NCBI GenBank assembly: GCA_035999765.1
Contig: CP108521.1
Coordinates: 7,502,001-7,566,000, forward strand
Length of the DNA: 64,000 bases
Source: Streptomyces sp. NBC_01231
GTDB taxonomy: Bacteria; Actinomycetota; Actinomycetes; Streptomycetales; Streptomycetaceae
Reading direction: 5' to 3'
Both the position numbers and the translations under genes were made by a program. Below are positions 1-8,661 of the stretch, one piece after another. The notes under the pieces were generated by a model. That model was not told the origin of the DNA. It saw only the letters and a list, made by a program, of their open reading frames with translations, and searched no databases. How positions within the stretch are numbered: position 1 is the first letter of the stretch; each line of letters begins with the position of its first letter.

Positions 1-23
1 ATCAGCTCCGCGGTCGCGTGCAT
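1..23 (-). CDS. Possible 5' end of a divergent gene (partial)
   Basis: Only about seven codons (MHATAEL) are inside the window. An ATG on the minus strand is preceded at 4 nt by GGAGG, a convincing ribosome binding site, so a gene probably reads leftward out of the window, divergent from the APC permease. AT-richer sequence around 55-68 could hold its promoter. In other Streptomyces, TrkA-type potassium regulators can lie near this permease family, but seven codons cannot identify the product. Confidence 0.3.
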
Positions 24-185
24 GGAACCTCCGAGGGGACGGGGACAGGCGGGGTTTGTCATATAGACATGGGGACCGCCGCGGGTGCGGAATCCGCAGC
101 GTGCGCCCACCTCCAATTCACCCGGGAGGCAGAAGAAGGGTGGCGGGTGGGCGACCTTGTGTTCGACGGCCTACGATCCTCTGTT

Positions 186-2234
186 GTGTCCAAACTGACC
201 GACGTGCCCAAACGGATTCTGATCGGGCGCGCACTGCGCAGTGATCGGCTCGGGGAAACGCTCCTGCCGAAGCGCATCGCCCTTCCCGTGTTCGCCTCCG
301 ACCCGCTGTCCTCCGTGGCATACGCGCCGGGAGAGGTGCTGCTGGTCCTGTCCATCGCGGGCGTGTCGGCGTACCACTTCAGCCCCTGGATCGCCCTGGC
401 GGTCGTGGTGCTGATGTTCACCGTGGTCGCCTCCTATCGACAGAACGTGCACGCCTACCCGAGCGGCGGCGGCGACTACGAGGTGGCCAACACCAACCTC
501 GGCCCCAGGGCGGGCCTCACGGTCGCCAGCGCCCTGCTCGTCGACTACGTCCTGACCGTCGCGGTCTCCATCGCCTCCGGCATCGAGAACCTCGGCTCCG
601 CGGTGCCCTTCGTGGTCGAGCACAAGGTGCTCTGCGCGGTCGCGGTGATCGTGCTGCTGACACTGATGAACCTGCGCGGCGTACGGGAGTCGGGCACGCT
701 GTTCGCGATTCCGACGTACGTCTTCGTCACGGGCGTCTTCCTCATGATCGCGTGGGGTGCGTTCCGCGGGCTGGTGCTCGACGACACCATGCGGGCACCG
801 ACGGCCGACTACCAGATCAAGCCCGAGCACCAGGGCCTGGCCGGTTTCGCCCTGGTCTTCCTGCTGCTGCGGGCCTTCTCCTCCGGCTGTGCCGCGCTCA
901 CCGGCGTCGAGGCGATCTCCAACGGCGTTCCGGCGTTCCGCAAGCCCAAGTCGAAGAACGCGGCGACCACGCTCGCGATGATGGGCCTGCTCGCCGTCAC
1001 CATGTTCTGCGGCATCATCGCGCTGGCCGCGGTGACCAAGGTCCGCATGGCCGAGAACCCGGCCACGGACCTCATCCACGACGGCAGCCCGATCGGTGCC
1101 GGCTATGTGCAGAACCCGGTGATCTCCCAGGTCGCCGAGGCGGTCTTCGGCAAGGGCAGCTTCCTGTTCATCGTCCTGGCCGCCGCCACCGCGCTGGTGC
1201 TGTTCCTGGCCGCGAACACCGCGTACAACGGTTTCCCGCTGCTCGGCTCGATCCTCGCCCAGGACCGTTACCTGCCACGCCAGCTGCACACCCGGGGTGA
1301 CCGCCTGGCCTTCTCCAACGGCATCGTGCTGCTGGCGGGCACGGCCATGCTCCTCGTCGTCATCTACGGCGCCGACTCGACCCGGCTGATCCAGCTCTAC
1401 ATCGTCGGCGTGTTCGTGTCGTTCACGCTCAGCCAGACCGGCATGGTCCGCCACTGGAACCGCCATCTGGCCACCGAGAAGGACCAGGCCAAACGCCGCC
1501 ACATGGTCCGCTCCCGGGCGATCAACGCCTTCGGCGCCTTCTTCACCGGCCTGGTGCTGGTCGTCGTCCTCGGCACCAAGTTCACCCACGGCGCGTGGGT
1601 CGCGCTGCTCGGCATGGTGATCTTCTACGCGACGATGACGGCCATCCGTAAGCACTACGACCGGGTGGCCGAGGAGCTCGCCGCTCCCGAGGGGCCGAGC
1701 GACGACATGGTCCGGCCGTCCCGGGTGCACTCGGTCGTCCTGATCTCCAAGATCCACCGACCGGCGCTGCGGGCGCTGGCGTACGCCAAGCTGCTGCGCT
1801 CGGACACCCTGGAGGCGCTCAGCGTCAACGTCGACCCGGTCGAGACCAAGGCGCTGCGCGAGGAGTGGGAGCGGCGCGGGATCGACGTACCGCTGAAGGT
1901 GCTCGACTCGCCGTACCGCGAGATCACGCGGCCGATCATCGAGTACGTGAAGAGCCTGCGCAAGGAGTCGCCGCGGGACGCGGTGTCCGTGATCATCCCC
2001 GAGTACGTGGTCGGACACTGGTACGAGCACCTGCTGCACAACCAGAGCGCGCTCAGGCTCAAGGGTCGGCTGCTGTTCACGCCGGGGATCATGGTGACGT
2101 CGGTGCCCTACCAGCTGGAGTCGTCCGAGGCCGCGAGGAAGCGGGCGCGCAAGCGGCAGGATTGGAGCGCGCCGGGTGCGGTGCGGCGCGGGCCGGCGCA
2201 GGAGCGGCCGAAGGAGCCGAGCGCGAAGAACTGA
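186..2234 (+). CDS. APC-superfamily permease, KimA/YdaO-like
   Basis: A 682-residue integral membrane transporter of the APC superfamily. About twelve hydrophobic segments fill residues 35-520, followed by a roughly 160-residue soluble C-terminal domain. The N-terminal stretch with SDPLSSVAYAPGE resembles the KimA (YdaO) potassium importer branch, so K+ uptake is a reasonable guess; amino acid transport cannot be excluded. An open frame extends back to 18, but family members start VSKLTDVPKR, which is the GTG at 186. There is no Shine-Dalgarno there. A TACGAT -10-like hexamer at 172-177 ends 8 nt before the GTG, so the mRNA may be leaderless. The next gene follows after 75 bp on the same strand. 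Confidence 0.8.
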   Translation: MSKLTDVPKRILIGRALRSDRLGETLLPKRIALPVFASDPLSSVAYAPGEVLLVLSIAGVSAYHFSPWIALAVVVLMFTVVASYRQNVHAYPSGGGDYEVANTNLGPRAGLTVASALLVDYVLTVAVSIASGIENLGSAVPFVVEHKVLCAVAVIVLLTLMNLRGVRESGTLFAIPTYVFVTGVFLMIAWGAFRGLVLDDTMRAPTADYQIKPEHQGLAGFALVFLLLRAFSSGCAALTGVEAISNGVPAFRKPKSKNAATTLAMMGLLAVTMFCGIIALAAVTKVRMAENPATDLIHDGSPIGAGYVQNPVISQVAEAVFGKGSFLFIVLAAATALVLFLAANTAYNGFPLLGSILAQDRYLPRQLHTRGDRLAFSNGIVLLAGTAMLLVVIYGADSTRLIQLYIVGVFVSFTLSQTGMVRHWNRHLATEKDQAKRRHMVRSRAINAFGAFFTGLVLVVVLGTKFTHGAWVALLGMVIFYATMTAIRKHYDRVAEELAAPEGPSDDMVRPSRVHSVVLISKIHRPALRALAYAKLLRSDTLEALSVNVDPVETKALREEWERRGIDVPLKVLDSPYREITRPIIEYVKSLRKESPRDAVSVIIPEYVVGHWYEHLLHNQSALRLKGRLLFTPGIMVTSVPYQLESSEAARKRARKRQDWSAPGAVRRGPAQERPKEPSAKN

Positions 2235-2309
2235 CCTGACCGCGCAGCACGTAGACTGGTCGGCTGTTGTCCGGCTGTATCTCTCTTGACGTTGTGGAGT
2301 CACCCCGCC

Positions 2310-3662
2310 ATGCAGGCAGAACCGAACCAACCGCAGGCGGAAAAGTCGGCGGTGTCGCTGGTCGGGGAGGAGTACGAGGTCGAGGTCGGCCCCGTCGCCC
2401 ACGGCGGTCACTGCATCGCCCGTACGGACGCGGGGCAGGTGCTGTTCGTCCGGCACGCGCTGCCCGGTGAGCGGGTCGTGGCGCGGGTGACCGAGGGCGA
2501 GGAGGGCGCGCGGTTCCTGCGGGCGGACGCGGTGTCGGTGGTCACGGCCTCCAAGGACCGGATCGAGGCGCCCTGCCCGTACGCCGGCCCCGGCCGCTGC
2601 GGAGGCTGCGACTGGCAGCACGCCAAGCCGGGCGCTCAGCGTCGGCTCAAGGGCGAGGTCGTCGCCGAGCAGCTGCAGCGCCTCGCCGGTCTCACCCCCG
2701 AGGAGGCCGGCTGGGACGGCACCGTGATGCCGGCCGAGGGCGACAAGCTCCCGGCGGGCCAGGTGCCGCAGTGGCGGACCCGCGTGCAGTACGCGGTGAC
2801 CGACGACGGACGCGCGGGCCTGCGCCGGCACCGCTCGCACGAGGTGGAACCGATCGACCACTGCATGATCGCTGCGGAGGGCGTCAGCGAACTGGGCGTC
2901 GAGAAGCGGGACTGGACGGGCATGGAGTCCGTCGAGGCGATCGCGGCGACGGGTTCGCAGGACCGCATGGTGATCCTGGAGCCACGGCCCGGTGCCCGCC
3001 TGCCGCTGGTCCAGCTCGACAAGCCCGCCTCCGTCATGCGCGTCGAGGAGAAGGACGGTGGCATCCACCGCGTCCACGGCCGCGCGTTTGTGCGCGAGCG
3101 CGCCGACGGCCGTACCCATCGCGTCGGTAACGGCGGCTTCTGGCAGGTCCACCCGAAGGCCGCGGACACGCTGGTGACGGCGGTCATGCAGGGCCTGCTG
3201 CCCCGCAAGGGCGACATGGCGCTGGACCTGTACTGCGGTGCGGGCCTGTTCGCGGGCGCCCTCGCCGACCGCCTCGGTGAGCAGGGCGCGGTCCTCGGCA
3301 TCGAGTCCGGCAAGCGCGCCGTCGAGGACGCCCGGCACAACCTCGCCGACTTCGACCGCGTACGCATCGAACAGGGCAAGGTCGAGTCGGTCCTCCCGCG
3401 CACCGGGATCACCGAGGTCGACCTGATCGTCCTGGACCCGCCGCGGGCGGGCGCGGGACGCAAGACGGTCGGGCACCTGGCGTCGCTTGGGGCGCGACGG
3501 ATCGCCTACGTCGCGTGTGATCCGGCGGCGCTGGCACGGGACTTGGGGTACTTCCGGGACGGGGGGTATCGGGTGCGGACTTTGCGGGTGTTCGATCTTT
3601 TTCCGATGACCCACCATGTGGAGTGCGTGGCGGTGCTGGAGCCGGTGGCCAAGGGTTCCTGA
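2310..3662 (+). CDS. TRAM-domain class I SAM RNA methyltransferase (RumA/TrmA family)
   Basis: A 450-residue RNA m5U-type methyltransferase. Residues about 15-75 form a TRAM RNA-binding domain. A cysteine cluster follows (CPYAGPGRCGGC), typical of the [4Fe-4S] site of RlmD-like enzymes. The C-terminal half has the SAM-binding motif LDLYCGAGLFAG, the DPPRAG motif and the catalytic-cysteine region YVACDPAAL. The ATG at 2310 is preceded by GTGGAG at a 9-nt spacing, so it is preferred to the upstream in-frame TTG. The substrate (23S rRNA or tRNA uridine) cannot be told from sequence alone. It follows the APC permease closely and may be co-transcribed. Confidence 0.88.
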   Translation: MQAEPNQPQAEKSAVSLVGEEYEVEVGPVAHGGHCIARTDAGQVLFVRHALPGERVVARVTEGEEGARFLRADAVSVVTASKDRIEAPCPYAGPGRCGGCDWQHAKPGAQRRLKGEVVAEQLQRLAGLTPEEAGWDGTVMPAEGDKLPAGQVPQWRTRVQYAVTDDGRAGLRRHRSHEVEPIDHCMIAAEGVSELGVEKRDWTGMESVEAIAATGSQDRMVILEPRPGARLPLVQLDKPASVMRVEEKDGGIHRVHGRAFVRERADGRTHRVGNGGFWQVHPKAADTLVTAVMQGLLPRKGDMALDLYCGAGLFAGALADRLGEQGAVLGIESGKRAVEDARHNLADFDRVRIEQGKVESVLPRTGITEVDLIVLDPPRAGAGRKTVGHLASLGARRIAYVACDPAALARDLGYFRDGGYRVRTLRVFDLFPMTHHVECVAVLEPVAKGS

Positions 3663-4127
3663 CCTGCGGATTGCGGTGTGGATGGCTCGCTCGGCCCGTT
3701 TTGCTGCCTGCGCCGGGTCGAGCGCACGGTGTCCTAGTGTTGGGCATTCTGACCTGCGGTTATGGCACGGCACACGGTCCTGACGGCATGAGTGTCTTGG
3801 CGGTGCCAAGGATTCTTGACGCTCCAACGACGCCCGCCTCGAATGCTCCGCCACGTCGCCTGCGCGTAGTGGCCGACGAGGACTGGCGGATCCCGACGTC
3901 AGGAAGGCCGGCGTCATTGAGGAGCGCCGTTCCGTCATGGCGACCGAGTACCGAGTGGGCCGTCAGAGCCGCCTGTTCGTCGAGCCCGCGCGTCGCCGCC
4001 TCAGGCCGCATCCCGGGCGTCCCAGCAGCAACGCACGCGAGCGTCTCGGCCAGCAGTTCGCGGTTGTGGTTCTCTTCCAGAAGGGAGAGACGGAAGCTGG
4101 GACGCAGTTCCAGCCCCCCCTCGGGGC
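3663..4127. other. Gene-poor stretch between methyltransferase and recombinase remnant
   Basis: No convincing gene here. On the minus strand, downstream of the recombinase remnant, an alternative frame reads LELRPSFRLSLLEENHNREL and on to about 3760 without a recognisable domain. It connects to the recombinase frame across a run of seven C residues near 4113-4120, so some of this may be decayed coding DNA read through a frameshift. Codon bias is poorer than in flanking genes. Confidence 0.5.
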
Positions 4128-4610
4128 CATAGCGGCCTGCTCGTCGTGTTCGCGCAGCATCCGCATGACGGTGGCGGGCGAGGGGTGCTGGCTCTTCTTC
4201 GCGCCGGTGGTGATGACGAGCCGCTTGGCGATGTCGCGCAGGCTCATCTCCTGGTCGCGTAGGTGAAGGGCCATGGACAGCATGGACTCGACGGTGACGC
4301 CCGCGCCGCCGATGGTCTTGCCGCGCCTGCGGGCGGACTCGTTGCCTTCGAGGGTGCGGACGCGGATGTACTCGCGCTCCATCCGGGACTTGGCCGCGAG
4401 TACGGTGAACACGATGCCGGACGGGTCGTGCGAGTCCTTCTGTTCTCCGCAGAGGAACTCCAGCCCGACATCGCTCGCCTTCAGTTCCTCGGCGAGCATG
4501 GCGAGTTCGATGCCCCGGCCGAGCCGCTTGTGCTCGTGGACGACGAGGGTCACGGCGGCGCCGGAGGAGCGGATCTCCCCGGCGAGCTTCACGGCGGCCT
4601 CCAACTCGGG
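4128..4610 (-). pseudogene. Serine recombinase (resolvase-type) remnant, N-terminus missing
   Basis: About 160 residues match the middle and C-terminus of the short Streptomyces resolvase family: PELEAAVKLAGEIRSSGAA, VVHEHKRLGRGIELAMLAE, a C-terminal helix-turn-helix with MSLRDIAKRLV and SPATVMRMLREHDEQAA. The N-terminal 40 or so residues, including the YxRVS catalytic serine, are absent; upstream sequence turns abruptly into an unrelated plus-strand gene end. The frame continues without a clean stop into meaningless sequence past a C7 run. Several substitutions in otherwise conserved positions also suggest decay. It cannot be a working recombinase and marks a past mobile-element event. Confidence 0.75.
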
Positions 4611-4621
4611 AGGACCTTCGC

Positions 4622-4696
4622 GAATCGATGCTGACCGGCTACGGGGTCGGCAACGACCGGGAGAACCAGCAGGGCAACCGCCCGGAGACCGGCTGA
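4622..4696 (+). pseudogene. 3' end of a gene truncated at the recombinase junction
   Basis: The last 24 or so codons of a plus-strand gene (ending MLTGYGVGNDRENQQGNRPE then TG and a stop at 4694-4696) have normal Streptomyces codon bias and lie 25 bp upstream of the lipoprotein gene. The reading frame becomes senseless where the recombinase remnant begins at about 4621. The simplest reading is that the rest of this gene was lost when the element inserted or recombined. The original product is not recognised. Confidence 0.4.
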
Positions 4697-4721
4697 GGCC
4701 GGCGGGCGAGGACACGTAAGG

Positions 4722-5403
4722 ATGCGGATAGTGATCAGTCGTAGGCCGGTGCGCGTTGGACTCCTTGCCACGGCCGTGGCCGGCTTGTTGTGGCTCGGAG
4801 CCACCGGTTGTGGTGGGGACGGAGACGAGGAGGCGGCCGACAAGGCTGTGGCGGGGACACAACTGTGCGGTGGCGACGCCGTGTCCGCCCAGGCGTCCAA
4901 GGCGCTGAAGGTGATCATGAGGTCGTCGCGGTTCGGGACGACGGCGGAGAAGTCCACCGTCGCGCGGGCCGCGAGGGACCTCGTCGCGGCGTTTCCGGCC
5001 CCCACCGGGGGGCGCGACGACGTCTGCCGCATCTACACAGCCGACGGTACGCCCGGATTTCGCGATCCGAGTCACCTGGGGGCTGGATGACGGCCCCCCG
5101 ACGGGAACTCCGGCCCCGGATTTCACCGTGCTGAAGATGGGGGAGCGCACCCTGGCGGCGGCGAACAGGGTGTCGGTCCAGTTCGCGTGCCGGAGCGACA
5201 GGTTCCCCAACTCGACGCATGCGGCTCACGTCCGCATCGGCGTGGAGCGCTGGGGTATGCCGACGAAGCCCGAGGGCGACATCGAGGCGTTGAAGGACGC
5301 CTACGCGACCGTGGCCCACTCCGTCTCGCTGGCCATGGCCAAGGAACTGCGCTGCGAGAAGAACGGCGGGCTCCCCGCGAGGCCCGTGCTGGATCCCGCG
5401 TAG
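4722..5403 (+). pseudogene. Frameshifted secreted lipoprotein gene
   Basis: The first frame (4722-5090) encodes a signal peptide with lipobox ATGC (MRIVISRRPVRVGLLATAVA, then LGATGC) and about 100 further residues. The homologous reading then continues in another frame from about 5055 (FAIRVTWGLDDGPP through to RPVLDPA, stop at 5401-5403). Removing one C from the CCC at 5052-5054 restores a single 227-codon frame. Codon use is normal in both halves, so this is a recent inactivating insertion or a sequencing error. If intact it would be an exported lipoprotein of unknown function. It follows the truncated gene end at 4696. Confidence 0.6.
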
Positions 5404-5489
5404 CCGCTGACGTACGCGGGTACGGCCATGATCAGGGGGCCCTTCCTGTCCGGAGGAGGGGCCGTCTGCGGTATGCGGTCCGGCGCGGG

Positions 5490-5613
5490 CGAGCGGTGCA
5501 CGGGCCTTGGTCCCGATCACGTCCTCCTCCGCGAGGACGGGCCCGTACGAGCGCTGGGTGACCGGCCGCCAGAAGATCTCCTTGAGGACGTCGCCTTCGC
5601 ATTCCTGTCCGGT
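5490..5613 (-). pseudogene. Coding-like fragment, possible gene remnant
   Basis: About 40 minus-strand codons (ECEGDVLKEIFWRPVTQRSY and continuing GPVLAEEDVIGTKARA) have nearly exclusive G or C in the third position and a natural residue composition, unlike flanking sequence in the same frame. No start codon with a ribosome binding site, and no recognisable family, can be assigned. It could be a decayed gene end or chance in high-GC DNA. Confidence 0.25.
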
Positions 5614-6240
5614 GGCCGGGTCGTCACGGTGAAGCGGGCGGGCAGCGGGGCGGTCTCGCGTGCGTGCACCTTCAGGTGTCTCGGGCCCGGGCCGCGCGGA
5701 TCGGGCCCGGCACGGGGCAAGGACTCCGGTTCGGGCGTCCTTTTCTGACGTTCGGCGTATGAGGTCCAGGGCGGGCCGAGGTTCCGTGAGCGGTGCTGGC
5801 TCCGGCAGCACACCGGACGTACTGGTCCCGGCTCGTGGGACCTCTCCGCTCAGCGGGTGATTCGTATGTCGGCAGGCACCCTCGCCCCGCACACCCGGTG
5901 ACTCCACGGTCGGGAGGGTGCCGCCTCTCCGACCTCTCCGACCTCACCGGGAAACGCCTCTGTCGTGAGGCTCCGCATCTCGAGGGAGGGGCACGAGGTG
6001 AAAGGTGTAGTAACCGTATTCTACCGCCAGGCCGGTAAGGGCTGTCGGTCAACGATCGTCTTGCGGGGGCGGTGCCCCGGGTCGACCTGGGCTCGAGGTG
6101 GATCCGGCAACCAAGCACCAGCTCAGGGACGGGTAGGGCGTTACCTATGGGCAAGCCTGGCGAAACAATTGATTGCCTGCCTCTTGTGGTGGGCTCTTCG
6201 AGGTCTTACGTTCCCCGGTAAGCGGTTTCTATAGCCGACG

Positions 6241-6267
6241 CTTCATCTGCTTCATCTGCTTCATCTT
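6241..6267 (+). repeat. Three tandem copies of a 9-bp unit
   Basis: CTTCATCTG is repeated three times (the third copy ends CTT) about 70 bp before the start of the sugar-binding lipoprotein gene, within its probable leader. The function is unknown. Confidence 0.7.
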
Positions 6268-6338
6268 CCCCCTTCCTGCTTTCAGTCGCCCGCGCCCTCC
6301 CCTGCCGCGGGCGCCGTCCGCCCATCCCCGGAGGACCG

Positions 6339-7667
6339 ATGAGCACCACCCGTACGAGAGCCTTCGCCGGCGCGGCCGCCGCCCTCTCCCTGTCTCTCGC
6401 CCTGAGCGCCTGCGGTGGCGGCGACGACACCGACACGGCGGCGGCGAAGACCACCAAAGGCAAGGTGCAGCTGGAGTTCTGGAGCTGGACCGAAGGCATC
6501 CAGCAGCAGGTCGCGGTGTGGAACAAGGAGCACCCGCAAACCCAGGTGAAGTACGTCAACGCGGCCGGCGACACCGTCTACCAGAAGCTGCGCGCCGCGA
6601 TCACCTCGGGCAACGCCCCCTGTCTGTCCAAGATGGACGGGATGAACCTGGCGACCTTCGCCGCCGACGGGCTGCTCACCGACGTCACCAAGGTCGCCGC
6701 CCCGTACAAGTCCCGCTACACGGTCCCCGCCTGGAACGCGGTCAGCCCCGGCGGCGCCACCTACGGCATCCCCACCGGATCCTCCCCGCTGTTCACCGCC
6801 TACCGGGCGGACCTGTTCCAGAAGTACGGCATCAAGGCACCGACGACCTGGGACGACCTGATCGCCGCCGGCAAGGCGGTGCAGAAGAAGGACAAGGGCG
6901 TCAAGGTCTTCAATATGGCGGGGGAGGACCCCAGCACGCTCGTCGACCTGTCCTGGCAGGCGGGCGCTCAGTGGTACAAGATCGCGGACGACCACTGGGA
7001 GATCGGCTTCACCTCGCCGGACGCGCTCAAGGCCGGCGACATCGTCCAACAGCTCGTGGACAACGGCCTCGCCTCCAACGCCTCCTACGCCGACCCCGGC
7101 GTCTTCAAGACCTGGGACCTCGGCAGAACCATCCTGATGACCACCTCCACCTGGCAGCTGCCGATCTACGACACCAACTTCCCCAAGTCCAAGGGCAAGT
7201 GGCAGCTCGCCGACGCGCCGGTCTTCGACACCGCCAAGCCGCAGACCTCCAGCAACTTCGACGTCACGGCCGTACTCAAGGGCTGCAAGTACCCCGACCG
7301 CGCCGCCCAGTTCGCGGCCTGGCTGTCCAGCAGCAAGGAATCGCTGACCGCGCTCACCGACCCCGCCTCGAAGTCGGGGCTCTTCCCGGCGGTCAAGAAC
7401 GTCTCCCCCTACGTCGACAAGATCATCCCGACGGAGATGTTCAACGGCAGGTCGGACAGCGCGCAGATCATCACCACCGCGGCCTCCCGTGTCGGCGAGC
7501 AGTGGCAGTACGGGCCCGACTATGCGGCCATGTACTCCGAGATGCAGAAGCAGTGGGGCAAGGTCATGAAGAAGGAGCTCACCGTGAAGGAGATGCTGAC
7601 GCACCTTCAGGAGTGGGTGCTCGCCGACCTGAAGAACAAGGGCGTCAAGGCCGTCGCCGCGAACTGA
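6339..7667 (+). CDS. Sugar ABC transporter substrate-binding lipoprotein
   Basis: A 442-residue family-1 extracellular solute-binding protein. It starts MSTTRTRAFAGAAAA and has a lipobox (LSAC, Cys about 25), so it is anchored to the outer face of the membrane. The mature part shows the typical sugar-binding start (KVQLEFWSWTEGIQQQV) and PTTWDDLIAAGK. The ATG follows GGAGG at a suitable distance. It heads an operon with two permeases and a large Tat-exported protein (6339-12477), suggesting capture of an oligosaccharide released outside the cell. No ATPase gene is present; Streptomyces sugar importers commonly share MsiK. Confidence 0.92.
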   Translation: MSTTRTRAFAGAAAALSLSLALSACGGGDDTDTAAAKTTKGKVQLEFWSWTEGIQQQVAVWNKEHPQTQVKYVNAAGDTVYQKLRAAITSGNAPCLSKMDGMNLATFAADGLLTDVTKVAAPYKSRYTVPAWNAVSPGGATYGIPTGSSPLFTAYRADLFQKYGIKAPTTWDDLIAAGKAVQKKDKGVKVFNMAGEDPSTLVDLSWQAGAQWYKIADDHWEIGFTSPDALKAGDIVQQLVDNGLASNASYADPGVFKTWDLGRTILMTTSTWQLPIYDTNFPKSKGKWQLADAPVFDTAKPQTSSNFDVTAVLKGCKYPDRAAQFAAWLSSSKESLTALTDPASKSGLFPAVKNVSPYVDKIIPTEMFNGRSDSAQIITTAASRVGEQWQYGPDYAAMYSEMQKQWGKVMKKELTVKEMLTHLQEWVLADLKNKGVKAVAAN

Positions 7668-7707
7668 CCGCCAACGCCCCACGGACGCATCTCACTTGGA
7701 GACCTCG

Positions 7708-8661
7708 TTGTCCACCCTCACGCGACCGGCGAAGGTCGCCACCGACTCCCCGGTCCGGCGGACCTCCCCCCGCCGGACCGGGAGACGGGGAGCCTACAAG
7801 GGCCTGCTGTTCATGCTGCCCTTCCTGCTCGGCTTCCTCCTCACCTACGTCGTGCCGATCGGCTACGCCCTCAACCAGAGCCTGCACGAGAAGAAGAGCA
7901 GCGGCATCGGCTTCGGCCCGACGAAGGTCGTCTTCGCGGGCTTCGCCAACTTCGCGGCGATCCTCGCGGACGGCACCTTCTGGGCCGGCATGCTGCGCAC
8001 CCTCCTCTTCGGAGCCGCGCAGATCACGGTGATGCTGGGCATCTCCCTCCTGCTGGCCCTCCTGCTCGACGGCATCGCGGCCCGCGCGGTGCGCTTCTTC
8101 CGCGCCGGACTGCTCATCCCGTACGTCATCCCCGGCGTGGTGTCGACGCTGATCTGGCTGTTCCTCTACAGCCCGACCGCCAGCCCGATCATCGACATCG
8201 CGGACAAGGCAGGGACGAGTGTCACGTTCTTCGGCGGGATCAACACGTACCTGTCGCTGGGCAACCTGCTGACCTGGCAGGGCATCGGCTTCAACATGAT
8301 CCTGATCTCCGCCTCGCTTCAGGCCCTGCCGCGTGAGCTGTACGAGGCGGCCCGGCTCGACGGGGCGAAGGAGTGGCGGATCGCCTGGTCGATCAAGGTG
8401 CCGAACATCACCGGAATCCTGGTGCTGACCGGCATGTTCTCGCTGATCGGCCGACTCCAGCTGTTCACCGAGCCGCTGTTCCTGCGGTACGTGGCGCCGG
8501 AATCCATCAGCACCGACTTCACGCCGATGCTGGAGATCTTCGACCGGGCGTTCAAGACCGGCGACTACCAGTACGCCGCCGCCGAGTCGCTCGTCCTGGC
8601 CATCGTCACCGGCATCCTCGCCTTCGTCTTCTACCGCGTCACGAACAGGAAGGTGTCATGA
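7708..8661 (+). CDS. Sugar ABC permease, MalF/UgpA type
   Basis: Inner-membrane permease of 317 residues with six predicted transmembrane helices and the EAA loop (ELYEAARLDGAKEWRIAWSI) that docks on the ATPase. The TTG at 7708 is preferred because GGAGA lies 5 nt upstream; another in-frame TTG at 7696 overlaps that ribosome site and would add four residues. The stop overlaps the next permease start by 4 bp (ATGA), indicating translational coupling. It pairs with the downstream subunit to form the membrane channel for the lipoprotein-delivered sugar. Confidence 0.9.
   Translation: MSTLTRPAKVATDSPVRRTSPRRTGRRGAYKGLLFMLPFLLGFLLTYVVPIGYALNQSLHEKKSSGIGFGPTKVVFAGFANFAAILADGTFWAGMLRTLLFGAAQITVMLGISLLLALLLDGIAARAVRFFRAGLLIPYVIPGVVSTLIWLFLYSPTASPIIDIADKAGTSVTFFGGINTYLSLGNLLTWQGIGFNMILISASLQALPRELYEAARLDGAKEWRIAWSIKVPNITGILVLTGMFSLIGRLQLFTEPLFLRYVAPESISTDFTPMLEIFDRAFKTGDYQYAAAESLVLAIVTGILAFVFYRVTNRKVS

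Larger units (their letters stand above)
5404..6338. other. 935-bp region without a supported intact gene
   Basis: No complete gene is supported. A short minus-strand segment near 5490-5613 has strong coding-like codon bias and is listed separately. The 5960-6240 part is less GC-rich and holds small dyads (CTTAC-N8-GTAAG at 6205-6222) and an AT-rich AACAATTGATT core near 6163-6173 that could be an operator for the downstream sugar operon. These are weak. No riboswitch class was recognised. Confidence 0.5.

Noticed and set aside
171..3938. Very long minus-strand open frame (1255 codons) opposite the permease and methyltransferase
   Set aside because: It mirrors two well-supported plus-strand genes, has a low-complexity Arg/Gly/Asp-rich translation and no family features; long antisense frames are normal in high-GC DNA.
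3963..5210. Full-length 415-residue recombinase
   Set aside because: Only about 160 residues in the middle match the resolvase family; both ends are unrelated sequence, so it is a remnant.
5960..6240. Possible riboswitch or structured RNA leader
   Set aside because: I compared it by eye with cobalamin, c-di-AMP, tmRNA and RNase P signatures and found no conserved core; only small dyads remain.
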